NCBI GenBank assembly: GCA_004558595.1
Contig: SFCN01000019.1
Location: forward strand, 1 to 31,349
Direction: 5' to 3'
DNA from: Phascolarctobacterium sp.
GTDB taxonomy: Bacteria > Bacillota > Negativicutes > Acidaminococcales > Acidaminococcaceae
Length of the DNA: 31,349 nt
In this document: one piece after another, positions 13,746-22,600 of the stretch
Layout of the letters: each line of letters begins with the position of its first letter
How positions within the stretch are numbered: the stretch's first letter is position 1
Notes under the pieces: generated by a model
What the model was told of the DNA's origin: nothing
What the model saw: only the letters and a program-made list of their open reading frames with translations
Database searches by the model: none
Translations under genes and position numbers: made by a program

Positions 13746-14522
13746 ATGTCAGTAATCTTTTATTTTAGTGGCACGGGCAACTGCTTGGATGTGGCTAAGC
13801 AAACTGCCGCTGCATTGAAGGACTGCCGCTTAGAGCCCATGCATAAGTATATGGCCAAGCCCTATCCGGTGCAGGATGAGGTGGTGGGCCTAGTTTGCCC
13901 CGTTTTCAGTGCCAGCCTGCCCCCTTATGTACAGGATTTTTTGGCTAAGCTAGAAGCAAGACCTACCTACACCTTTGGCATCGTAACCATGGGCGGTATG
14001 CAGGGCCGCGCTTTAAAGTGCATGCAGGAGCTTTTGCTAAAGCGCGATATCACTCTAAATTACGCTGCCACTGTGCTCATGCCGGATAATATCTTCAATA
14101 CACCAGAGCTAAAGGCTGCCCAAATGCTGACCGCTGCGGACCAAGCCTTGGCCAAGATTGTGAGCGATATCCACGACGAAAAGCAGGATGTGGAGCTGTG
14201 TCAGGAAAGCTACCTGTGGAAGTATGGTGGCATTAGCCTGTGCTGGTGGTATCTGCGGACCTTTTTAAAGATTGGTCAATTCAAGGTGGACTGCGATGCC
14301 TGCGTCAGCTGCGGTCAATGCGCTAAAATCTGCCCCGTTAGCAATATTAAAATGGTCAATGGTCGACCTGCCTTCGGGGATAAATGCATCACCTGTTTAG
14401 GCTGCGTGCATTGGTGTCCCAAGCATGCCATCCAAATGGGCAGCGTGAATAAAATGGGCAGCAAGCGTTATGTAAATCCTAATATAAAAATACAAGAAAT
14501 GTTTAATCAGGAGGAAAAATAA
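13746..14522 (+). CDS. EFR1-type flavodoxin/ferredoxin fusion protein
   Basis: A 258-residue cytoplasmic protein. The N-terminal flavodoxin-like domain has the FMN-phosphate loop YFSGTGNCLDVAKQ (residues 6-19). The C-terminus carries two [4Fe-4S] motifs: CVSCGQCAKICP and CITCLGCVHWCP. This domain order matches the EFR1 family (flavodoxin fused to a 2[4Fe-4S] ferredoxin) common in anaerobes, probably a low-potential electron carrier or reductase. The start is the ATG at 13746, five nt after GAAGGTGG; an upstream TTG at 13731 overlaps that site. The stop TAA shares one base with the ATG of the first FAD-linked dehydrogenase, so the two are translationally coupled and likely exchange electrons (inference). 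Confidence 0.88.
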   Translation: MSVIFYFSGTGNCLDVAKQTAAALKDCRLEPMHKYMAKPYPVQDEVVGLVCPVFSASLPPYVQDFLAKLEARPTYTFGIVTMGGMQGRALKCMQELLLKRDITLNYAATVLMPDNIFNTPELKAAQMLTAADQALAKIVSDIHDEKQDVELCQESYLWKYGGISLCWWYLRTFLKIGQFKVDCDACVSCGQCAKICPVSNIKMVNGRPAFGDKCITCLGCVHWCPKHAIQMGSVNKMGSKRYVNPNIKIQEMFNQEEK

Positions 14523-15928
14523 TGACTACCTATAATCCTGTCAGCCCAGAGTTTTTGGTTGAAGTAGAAGCCGTCATTGGCAAAGAAAATGTCTTCACCG
14601 ACCCTGAAAAGCTGGATATGTACAAAACTGACGAGGAATACGACCCACGCCGTTTCCGCGTGCCTGAGGCCGTGGTGCGTCCCGGTACCCCCGAGGAAAT
14701 CGCTGCTATCGTCAAGCTGTGCAACAAATATATGGTGCCCATCACAGTGCGCAGTGGTGGCACCAGTCTTGCTGATGGCGCTATTGCCGTATGCGGCGGT
14801 ATCATCCTTTTGATGGAGCGTCTTAACAAGATTATCGAAATGAATACCGAGGGTATGTACCTGATCGCCGAGGCAGGCGTGCGCACAGTGGACATCCAAA
14901 AAATGGCCAATGAAGCCGGTTACCTCTATGCTGGCGACCCCTGCAGCGCTGAGTCCTGCATGATTGGCGCTAATCTTGCTACTAATGCCGGTGGCAACAA
15001 GGCAGTGCGCTATGGCGTAACTCGTAATCAGGTCTATGGTCTGGAAATGGTTACCCCTGAGGGCGAAATCGTAGAGGTGGGCGCTCGTCTGAAGAAGTGC
15101 TCCACCGGCTACTGCATGGAGCAGCTGGTGATGGGCAGCGAGGGTACCCTGGGCATTATTACCAAGGTGTGCTTGAAGCTTCTACCCATGCCTCCCTATC
15201 GCTTTGATGTGCTGGCCGTTTTTGAAGACCCCCATATGGCACTTTCTCTTGTTGCTAAAATCAACAAGGCAGGTATCAATCCTACTAGCATCGAATACAT
15301 GGATAATTCCTATGTGCGTGCCACTGCAGACTATATCGAGTTCAAGGGCGCGCCCCATTATGAAACCGGTATTTACGTTATCGTCACCGTGGAAACCTTC
15401 ACGGAGGATGAGCTGGATACTAAGATGGAGCAGCTTAGCGACCTGTGCGAGGAGGCAGGTGCCGTAGATGTGCTGGAGGCTGACGACCGTATTTGGTCCA
15501 TGCGCCGCAACTGCCAAGAGTCCATTAGCCTTGTGAGCAAGGTTTCCTTAACCGACGACGTGGTTGTGCCCGTTGATAAAATCGCCAGCACCATTAAGGA
15601 AATTATGGAAATCGGCAAAAAATATCCCTTCCCCATTCCCGTGAAGATCAATGCTCATATCGGCGACGGCAACTTGCACATCGTGCTGTGCAAATGCGAT
15701 ATGACCGACGAGGATTGGGAAAAATATGTGCATGAGTTCCACGAAGAGGTGTATGCTTATGCCTATGCTCAGGGCGGTCGCTTGGCCGGCGAGCACGGCA
15801 TTGGCGCGAAGAAGCTGGCCTACATGGAAGAGTTCACTCCTGCTGGCGAGCTGGCGCTGATGCGTAAGATTAAGCGCGCTTGGGATCCGAATAATATATT
15901 GAACCCCGGCAAAGTATTTAACGCTTGA
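14522..15928 (+). CDS. FAD-linked 2-hydroxyacid dehydrogenase, GlcD/LctD family, paralogue 1
   Basis: A 468-residue flavoenzyme. N-terminal PCMH-type FAD-binding domain: PEAVVRPGTPEEIAAIVKLC, RSGGTSLADGAI, GDPCSAESCMIGANLATNAG, GSEGTLGIIT. C-terminal FAD-oxidase domain: INAHIGDGNLHIVL, GEHGIGAKK and WDPNNILNPGKVF. The family includes D-lactate dehydrogenase, glycolate oxidase GlcD, 2-hydroxyglutarate dehydrogenase and the LctD subunit of bifurcating lactate dehydrogenase. Length and start (MTTYNPVSPEFL) are closest to the LctD type in my memory. The substrate cannot be fixed from sequence. Ribosome binding site GGAGG (14510-14514) lies inside the EFR1 gene, and the start overlaps its stop by one base. 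No Etf genes are adjacent. Confidence 0.9.
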   Translation: MTTYNPVSPEFLVEVEAVIGKENVFTDPEKLDMYKTDEEYDPRRFRVPEAVVRPGTPEEIAAIVKLCNKYMVPITVRSGGTSLADGAIAVCGGIILLMERLNKIIEMNTEGMYLIAEAGVRTVDIQKMANEAGYLYAGDPCSAESCMIGANLATNAGGNKAVRYGVTRNQVYGLEMVTPEGEIVEVGARLKKCSTGYCMEQLVMGSEGTLGIITKVCLKLLPMPPYRFDVLAVFEDPHMALSLVAKINKAGINPTSIEYMDNSYVRATADYIEFKGAPHYETGIYVIVTVETFTEDELDTKMEQLSDLCEEAGAVDVLEADDRIWSMRRNCQESISLVSKVSLTDDVVVPVDKIASTIKEIMEIGKKYPFPIPVKINAHIGDGNLHIVLCKCDMTDEDWEKYVHEFHEEVYAYAYAQGGRLAGEHGIGAKKLAYMEEFTPAGELALMRKIKRAWDPNNILNPGKVFNA

Positions 15929-15939
15929 AAACACTGTAT

Positions 15940-16018
15940 AAGGCACCATCTACTTCGTTGCGACTCCTAGGAGTATTGACCATACGCCGTCGTCGCCGCG
16001 CCTCGTATCTGGTACCTT
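15940..16018 (+). repeat. 79-bp palindromic interspersed element, copy 2
   Basis: Same length as 10426-10504 and aligned without gaps; 14 differences counted by eye. The ends AAGGCACCA and TGGTACCTT pair with one mismatch. Compared with copy 1, pair 6/74 changes from G-C to A-T, and position 73 makes a C-G pair where copy 1 has a mismatch. The inner CTCCTAGGAG is unchanged. It fills most of the gap between dehydrogenase paralogues 1 and 2. Confidence 0.75.
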
Positions 16019-16055
16019 CTCCAGCGTTTTAAAAGAAAGTGGAAGGGCTAAGAGT

Positions 16056-17456
16056 ATGACTGAGTATAATAAAGTAACCCCTGCGTTCATCGACAAGCTG
16101 CGGGCCATTGTGGGCGCCGAGTACGTCTTTACTGACGGGGAAACCTTGGACAAATATAAAACTGATGAGGAAACGGACGAGCGCTGTTTTCATCTTCCGG
16201 ATGTGGTAATCGCTCCTGCCAGCGCAGAGGAAATCGCTGCGGTGATGAAGCTGTGCAATAAGTTCTTGATTCCTGTGACCGTGCGGGGTGGCGGCAGCGG
16301 CATCGTGGATGGCGCCATTGCTGATAAGGGCGGTCTGATTATCCTTATGGAGCGCTTGAATAAAATCATCGAGCTGAACAAAGAGGGCATGTACCTAGTC
16401 GCTCAGGCCGGTGTGCGCACCATTGATATTCAAAAAATGGCTAACGCAGAGGGTTTTCTCTATGCCGGTGACCCCTGTAGCGCGGAAAGCTGCCAAATCG
16501 GCGGTAATTTGGCTACTAATGCCGGTGGCAACAAGGCAGTACGTTACGGCGTAACTCGTAATCAGGTCTATGCAGTGCAAATCGTCACTCCCGAGGGCGA
16601 AATTGTGGACCTCGGCGCACCGCTGAAAAAGTGCAGCACAGGCTACTGCATGGAGCAGCTAGTTATTGGCAGCGAGGGTACCTTGGGTATTATTACTCAG
16701 GTGACGCTGAAGCTGCAGCCCTTGCCTCCTTATCGCTTGGATATGTTGGCCATCTTCACCGATGCGGTGCAGGCCATGAGCGTGGTGCCCAAGGTAGCTA
16801 AGGCCGGCATCACTCCCACCAGCATTGAATATATGGATAACGCCAATGTGCGCACCACCTCTGAGTTCTTAGAATTCCCTGGCGCGCCCCATATTGAGGA
16901 TGGTATTTACGTTATCTTTACTATCGAAACCTTCACCGAGGATGAGCTGGACATGAAGATGGAGCAGCTTAATGACATCTGCGAGGAATGTGGCGCTATC
17001 GAGGTGCTGGAGGCGGATGACCGCATTTGGGCCATGCGGCGCAATTGCTTGGAGTCCGTGCGCTTGGTGAGCCTGGTGTGCACCACCGATGACGTGGTTG
17101 TGCCCGTAGACCAAATGAGCGATACCGTAAAGCACATCATAGCCACGGTGAAGAAATATCCCTTCCCCCTGCGCATTAACGCCCACATCGGCGACGGCAA
17201 TCTGCACATTGTGCTGTGCAAGCTGGATTTGACCGATGAGGAGTGGGAAGAAAATTTGGCTCGCTTTACCAAGGAGATTTATACCTATGTGTATGCCCAT
17301 GGCGGTCGTCTAAGTGGCGAGCATGGCATTGGCGCGAAAAAGAGCGGCTTTATGGAGGAGTTCACTCCTGCAGGCGAGCTGGCTTTAATGCGCAAGATTA
17401 AACGGGCTTGGGACCCGAATAACATTCTCAACCCCGGCAAGGTATTTAATTTATAA
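16056..17456 (+). CDS. FAD-linked 2-hydroxyacid dehydrogenase, GlcD/LctD family, paralogue 2
   Basis: A 466-residue paralogue of the preceding gene and very similar throughout, e.g. GVRTIDIQKMAN, GDPCSAESCQIGGNLATNAG, KKCSTGYCMEQLV and the identical ending MRKIKRAWDPNNILNPGKVF. All FAD-binding (GSEGTLGIIT) and C-terminal (NAHIGDGNLHIVL, GEHGIGAKK) blocks are intact, so it should be an active flavoenzyme. It differs from paralogue 1 at the substrate-side start (RGGGSGIVDGAI instead of RSGGTSLADGAI), which may mean a different 2-hydroxyacid. Own ribosome binding site GGAAGGG (16041-16047), eight nt spacing. It is separated from paralogue 1 by the 79-bp element, which may tune the expression of one relative to the other. 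Confidence 0.9.
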   Translation: MTEYNKVTPAFIDKLRAIVGAEYVFTDGETLDKYKTDEETDERCFHLPDVVIAPASAEEIAAVMKLCNKFLIPVTVRGGGSGIVDGAIADKGGLIILMERLNKIIELNKEGMYLVAQAGVRTIDIQKMANAEGFLYAGDPCSAESCQIGGNLATNAGGNKAVRYGVTRNQVYAVQIVTPEGEIVDLGAPLKKCSTGYCMEQLVIGSEGTLGIITQVTLKLQPLPPYRLDMLAIFTDAVQAMSVVPKVAKAGITPTSIEYMDNANVRTTSEFLEFPGAPHIEDGIYVIFTIETFTEDELDMKMEQLNDICEECGAIEVLEADDRIWAMRRNCLESVRLVSLVCTTDDVVVPVDQMSDTVKHIIATVKKYPFPLRINAHIGDGNLHIVLCKLDLTDEEWEENLARFTKEIYTYVYAHGGRLSGEHGIGAKKSGFMEEFTPAGELALMRKIKRAWDPNNILNPGKVFNL

Positions 17457-17502
17457 AATAAACCTACAAAGTAGTAAGGTAGAATGGAAAGGATTGAAGG
17501 CA

Positions 17503-18903
17503 ATGACAAAATTTAACCCTGTAACCGAAGAAGTATTAGCTGAATTACGTGGCATCGTAGGCGCAGAATTCGTGAAAAATGATGCGGAAACCTTGGAGCG
17601 CTATAAGACCGACGAGGAGCCGGATCCGCACTATCATCATCTGCCGGAGGTGGTTGTGTTACCGGGCAGCACCGAAGAGGTTGCAGCCATCATGAAGCTG
17701 GCCAATAAATATTTGGTACCCGTAACTCCCCGTAGCGCCGGTACCAGCGTTTCCTGCGGCGCTATCCCCGTATGCGGTGGTATCGTGCTGCTTTTAGAGC
17801 GCATGGATAAAATTATCGAAATGAATACTGATGCTATGTACATGGTAGTAGAAGCAGGCGCGCGCACTGTGGAAATCCAAAAGATGGCTAATGATGCAGG
17901 TCTGCTCTATGCGGGCGATCCCTGCAGCGCCGACAGCTGCTTAATCGGTGGTAATATCGCTACTAATGCCGGTGGCAACAAGGCAGTGCGCTACGGCACT
18001 ACTCGTCATCAGGTATTCTCCATTGAGGTTGTTACTCCCACCGGTGAAATCGTGGAGCTGGGCAACCGTTTGAAAAAATGCTCCACCGGCTACTGCTTGG
18101 ACCAATTGGTAATGGGCAGCGAGGGTACCTTGGGTATTATCACTAAAGCAACCTTGAAGCTGCTGCCCCTGTGCCCCTATCGTCTGGACATTCTGGCTAT
18201 CTTCACCGATGTGCAAAAGGCAGTTGACCTTGTGCCCGCCCTGATCAAGGCTGGTTTGAACCCCACCAGCGTGGAGTTTATGGATAATGGCTTTGTACGC
18301 GCTGCCAGCGATTATGCTGAGCTGCGTCTACCCCACTATGAGGATGGCAGCTATGTTATCGTTACTGTGGAAACCTTCAATGAGGACGAGCTGGACATGA
18401 AGATGGAGCAGCTGGATGAGATTTGCACCGCCTGCGGCGCTACTGATGTTGTAGAGGCTGACGAGCGCGTATGGAAGGTACGCCGTAGCTGCTTGGAGGG
18501 CTCCAAGGCCTTGAGCAAGGTATCCACCTCCGACGACTTGGTTGTGCCCGTAGATAAAATCGCTGTCTGCCTGAATCACCTGATGGAAGAATCTAAGAAA
18601 TATGATTTTGAATGCATGTGCTTGGCCCACGCCGGTGATGGCAATTTGCACTTCAATGTGCTGAAGATGGATATGAGCGACGAGGAATGGGAACGTCAGG
18701 TGGCTGAATTCCACAAGATTTGCTACGCTTATGTTTACAGCATCGGTGGTCGCCTGAGCGGCGAGCACGGCATTGGCGCGAAGAAGCTGCATGCCTTGGC
18801 TGAATACTGTGACCCGGTGGAAATGTCCATTATGAAGACTATTAAGCGCGCCATGGACCCCAATAATGTATTGAATCCTGGTAAGCTTATTGACGCGGAA
18901 TAA
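17503..18903 (+). CDS. FAD-linked 2-hydroxyacid dehydrogenase, GlcD/LctD family, paralogue 3
   Basis: A 466-residue third paralogue, more diverged than the first two: RSAGTSVSCGAIPVCGG, GDPCSADSCLIGGNIATNAG, LAHAGDGNLHFNVL and the ending MKTIKRAMDPNNVLNPGKLIDAE. The FAD-binding and C-terminal catalytic blocks are complete. GDGNLHFN rather than GDGNLHIV is the form seen in more classical D-lactate/glycolate enzymes, so substrate or electron acceptor may differ. The start is the ATG at 17503, aligned with paralogues 1 and 2 (MTKFNPV); a TTG at 17494 would add three codons. The 46-bp gap to paralogue 2 shows no terminator, so they are probably cotranscribed. Confidence 0.9.
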   Translation: MTKFNPVTEEVLAELRGIVGAEFVKNDAETLERYKTDEEPDPHYHHLPEVVVLPGSTEEVAAIMKLANKYLVPVTPRSAGTSVSCGAIPVCGGIVLLLERMDKIIEMNTDAMYMVVEAGARTVEIQKMANDAGLLYAGDPCSADSCLIGGNIATNAGGNKAVRYGTTRHQVFSIEVVTPTGEIVELGNRLKKCSTGYCLDQLVMGSEGTLGIITKATLKLLPLCPYRLDILAIFTDVQKAVDLVPALIKAGLNPTSVEFMDNGFVRAASDYAELRLPHYEDGSYVIVTVETFNEDELDMKMEQLDEICTACGATDVVEADERVWKVRRSCLEGSKALSKVSTSDDLVVPVDKIAVCLNHLMEESKKYDFECMCLAHAGDGNLHFNVLKMDMSDEEWERQVAEFHKICYAYVYSIGGRLSGEHGIGAKKLHALAEYCDPVEMSIMKTIKRAMDPNNVLNPGKLIDAE

Positions 18904-19018
18904 ATAGACAATATTTTTTAAAAATCAGCTAAAAACTCTTCTGGGGGAGTTGGTGATAGATTTTTATAAAATTTCCACATTTCAAACCTAAAAGTAAATA
19001 TTTATGTAGGTGTAATGC

Positions 19019-19047
19019 TTGCTAACAGCAGAAAGATGTGTTATAAT
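19019..19047 (+). promoter_or_regulatory. Sigma-70-type promoter of the Xre-type regulator
   Basis: TTGCTA (19019-19024), a 17-nt spacer, TATAAT (19042-19047). A TGTAGGTGTAA motif just upstream of the -35 (19005-19015) recurs with one mismatch in the leader of the giant gene (19585-19595). Confidence 0.7.
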
Positions 19048-19117
19048 TTCAATAACCATTCATTTAAAATTAAAAATTGTGCACGTACGAAAAATATATA
19101 CTAAAGGGGTGTTTACA

Positions 19118-19420
19118 GTGGCAGAAGACTACAACAAAATGATTGGTACTAGAGTTAAGATGCTGCGCATTACGAAGGGGATTTCTCAAACGGAGCTGGC
19201 TAAGAAGATTGGCGTGACCCAAACTCATTTGAGTAATATTGAAAATGGCCGTGCGGGATTAACCATTCCCAATCTGATTAAGCTGCATGAGGCTTTGGAT
19301 ACTTCTATTAGCAGCTTCTTCGAGGATATCGAAGGCAAGCCCGAAGAGGAAAAGAAGAGCGAGGTTACCTTGGAGGATTTGACCGAGCTGCTGCGTCTTT
19401 TGAAGACCAGCAAAAACTAA
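19118..19420 (+). CDS. Xre/Cro-C1-type helix-turn-helix regulator
   Basis: A 100-residue DNA-binding protein. HTH at about residues 12-66: IGTRVKMLRITKGISQTELAKKIGVTQTHLSNIENGRAGLTIPNLIKL, with the usual SQ..LA and T..LS.IE positions. The acidic tail (EEEKKSEVTLEDLTELLRLLK) is probably for dimer formation. The start is GTG at 19118, six nt after GGGGTG; the longer frame from 19019 begins inside the promoter and is rejected. Monocistronic, with its own promoter and a strong terminator. It stands between the dehydrogenase cluster and the giant adhesin gene, so it may control itself and either neighbour; the target is not shown by the sequence. Confidence 0.9.
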   Translation: MAEDYNKMIGTRVKMLRITKGISQTELAKKIGVTQTHLSNIENGRAGLTIPNLIKLHEALDTSISSFFEDIEGKPEEEKKSEVTLEDLTELLRLLKTSKN

Positions 19421-19436
19421 ATAGCATTATATGGAG

Positions 19437-19463
19437 CAGGAGGCTGAGGCCTCCTGTTTTTTT
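19437..19463 (+). terminator. Intrinsic terminator after the Xre-type gene
   Basis: CAGGAGGC (19437-19444), loop TGAG, GCCTCCTG (19449-19456), then seven T. Confidence 0.92.
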
Positions 19464-19530
19464 ATGGGTTGGACCCAAGAGATGTTATAATTATTTTAAG
19501 CTTTAAAAGCTGCATTTCGAGATGACTCTG

Positions 19531-19558
19531 TTGCAATTATTTAAAGATTTGATATAAT
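19531..19558 (+). promoter_or_regulatory. Promoter of the giant exoprotein gene
   Basis: TTGCAA (19531-19536), a 16-nt spacer ending in TGA, TATAAT (19553-19558): a consensus -10 with extended TG. The ~100-nt leader holds an imperfect hairpin (TATGCCTA 19572-19579 with TAGGTATA 19587-19594) and two GATAAGTAT copies exactly 40 bp apart (19566 and 19606). Confidence 0.7.
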
Positions 19559-19664
19559 GAAAATGGATAAGTATGCCTATTTTTTGTAGGTATAACTAGA
19601 ATAGTGATAAGTATAGATAATTCATATTAAAAATGCGCAGATATTACAAGTAAGGAGCACCACC

Positions 19665-22600
19665 ATGAGCACCAAAAGAAAAGCCTTGCGCTACGGGATG
19701 AAAAAACAAGAACAAACTTTACTAAGTAAAAAAGGAGGTATCGCCACCAGCATGAAGCTATTGCGCAGCGTGCTGGCGGTGGGCTTCGCCATGACGCCCT
19801 TTATGGGTGGCAGCGAAGCATCGGCAGCGGGCATCGTGCGCGTTGATGGCGCTACCGGTGTGCCACAAAGCTACCTGCAGGACGGACAAAGTCATATTGC
19901 TCATATTTATGCGGAGCAGGCTAGTAATGGTGTGGGCCTGAATCGTTTTCAATCCTTTGACGTTGGTGCTGGTCAAATTGCTAATTTGTATTTCCAAAAA
20001 GAGAATGGTGCTCTGCTCAATACCTTGGTGAATACCGTTGAAAATCAAATTAATATTAGCGGTACTGTGAATGCTGTGCGTAATAATAAAATTGGTGGTA
20101 ATCTGTACTTTTTATCCCCCAAAGGCATGGTTGTGGGTGCCGGTGGCGTGATTAACGCTGGTTCACTGACGGTGATTGGCACGGATAAAACCTTTTCCGG
20201 CTCTGGGGATGATGCTGCTGCGAAAGCAGCTGAAGCTATTACTGCCAATAATTGGAGCATTAAAGGCGATTCTAACATAGAGATTAATGGCCAAGTCAAT
20301 GCTATGACCGGTATTGATTTGCGTGCTGCTCGCATAGCTTTGCAGAAGGATGCTAGTAGCAACGGCAGAGCCTTGGTTCAGACCGGTGTATTGTTTAACA
20401 ATGTGGTAAATACTGATGGTTTATATAAAGAAGCAAGCGTGAATCCCGATGATAGTCTCGCTGTAGTGAAGGATGATGAGGGCAATATATCCTTTAAGAA
20501 TAAAGCCGGCGCTGTTGTGGATATGAATGGAGCTACGGGTGATGGCAGTATTACTCTGGCTGCAAGTTCTACGGAAAGAAATGCTAATACTACCCTGTGG
20601 GGTGTAAGCACTTTAACCAATACTGTGGAGGCTAAGGTTAATATTGGTAGTGGCGCCAGAATTAAAGCTATTGGGGATGCCAATATTTCTTCTACTGCTG
20701 CGAGAGAGAATAATAATACTGTTGTAGAGGTTTGGGATATCATGGCCTTTACAAGAGCTGATGTGAATATTGATGGTGATATCAGCGGTGAAAATGTTAA
20801 TGTGGCTGCCAATGCTACATCTTATTACGCAGCTCATAATGTGCAGGACTTTTTTGCTGCGGGCAGTCGCCTTGTTAATTGGGGACTGGATGAAGCCGGC
20901 AGTCCGATAAATTTAAATCAATCCCTTGCAACCGCATTATACGATAAGCTGCTGCAGGCCAAGGTTGTCGGTGGGAATAGGGGTCAAAGCATCGCTACCT
21001 TTAACAATTTCCTCGAGCAGCTCTATATGCCCTTTGGTTATGCTGATGCCAAGGCTACCATTACTCAAGGAGCAGGCTCTGCGATTCAGGCTGTTGCCAA
21101 TGCGAATTTCAGCGCAACCAGCACTGCCACCAATAAAGAAACCATTAGCATACAGCCACGTCTGGAGGCCCAGCATGCTAATATTATTGACCATTTTGGC
21201 GGTGGACTAGTATATGTGGATACTAGCAGCAATGCTGCCGTCAATTTGAAGGGCAATGTGCACGCTGGGGGCAATCTGATTGCTACATCCAAGGCTGTTA
21301 ATACCAGTATTGGCAGCTTGGTTTTGAAATTCCCTAAGGTTAATGTACCGGGTAGCGGTGGTAATAATCAGAACGGCGGTAATAGTGAGAACGGTGGCAA
21401 CGCTAACCAAAATAATAACACCAACCAGGCTAATTTGCTGACCACCACCTCTGGCTCTCCCTATGTGGCAGCGGCCATTGTGGTTAATGTGCAGGATACC
21501 AATGCAGTAGTAAATTTCGGCACCGAGGGCGAGGCTGCTAGTACAGATCCCAAAATTACTGCCGGAGGAGGCTTAGTGGCTACAGCCGCCAGTGTGAATA
21601 CCCTTAATAGCAGTGCGGTTGTTGCCGAAAAGGATGATACAGCGGTTAACACGGCAATTAATGTTGGCGTGACCAATGGTAATGCTAATGTGAATGCTTA
21701 CACCACTTTGCAGGGTGGCAAGATACAGCTCAATTCCCAAAATGTGATGAATAGCCTTTCCATGACTACTGATACCTCCAGCGGCGTAGAGCCCAGTGGC
21801 TTGGATTGGACCATGAATTTGGATGAATCCAAGGAGGGCGTGCAAAAGATTGGTGAGTTCCTGCATATTTTGAAAGCGGGCGAAAAAGAGAGTAATAATA
21901 AACAGGGTATCAAGGATACGGAGTGGTCACAGGCCTTTAATATTGGCACTAGCATAGCTGTTGTCGCAGCGGATAATAAGGCTATTACTAATGTTGCAGG
22001 CAATGCTCAGCTTGTTTCCGGTGCGGGCTTGGATATTTTGGCCAGCACCACCATTGGTGATACCCTTATTACGACAAAGAACCTTTACAACAATATGGGT
22101 AGACCTGAATATCTTGCTGTGTCCACTGCTTTGGCTGTGGAGGTTATGGAAAACACCGCTGAGGTAAATATTGCTGATGCTTCTAGCAATGGGACCAAAA
22201 ATTTACAAACTTCTAATGGCGATGTGAATATTTCTGCTACGGTGGATAATTCCTATAATAGAGTTGATAAGCTTTTAGATGCGGTGGAAAGCGGCTGGGC
22301 GGAGTTTTTGGACCATTGGAGCAATTGGGGCGAAAGCGGCATAGCAGAAAAGGTTGATGACCTGCAGGTGGCTATTGCCGATATCCTGACCATGCGCGCC
22401 AATGACCCTGCAAAGAGATTTGCTGATAGCAAGCAATATACGGTGAAGGCGAAGGCCGCCATTGATTTAGTAACTCAGCTCTCGGGCACGGATAAGCTGA
22501 AGTCCGCCTTAGAGGGATTGTGCAATGCGGCTAACTATGCCAATATGTATGTTGCAGCCTCCACCGATAAGGCGAAGGAAAAAATGGGGGATGCTGCTAC

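Noticed and set aside
18934..18963. Possible terminator after dehydrogenase paralogue 3
   Set aside because: AACTC (18934-18938) and GAGTT (18947-18951) form only a 5-bp perfect stem and the T-run begins several bases later; too weak to call.
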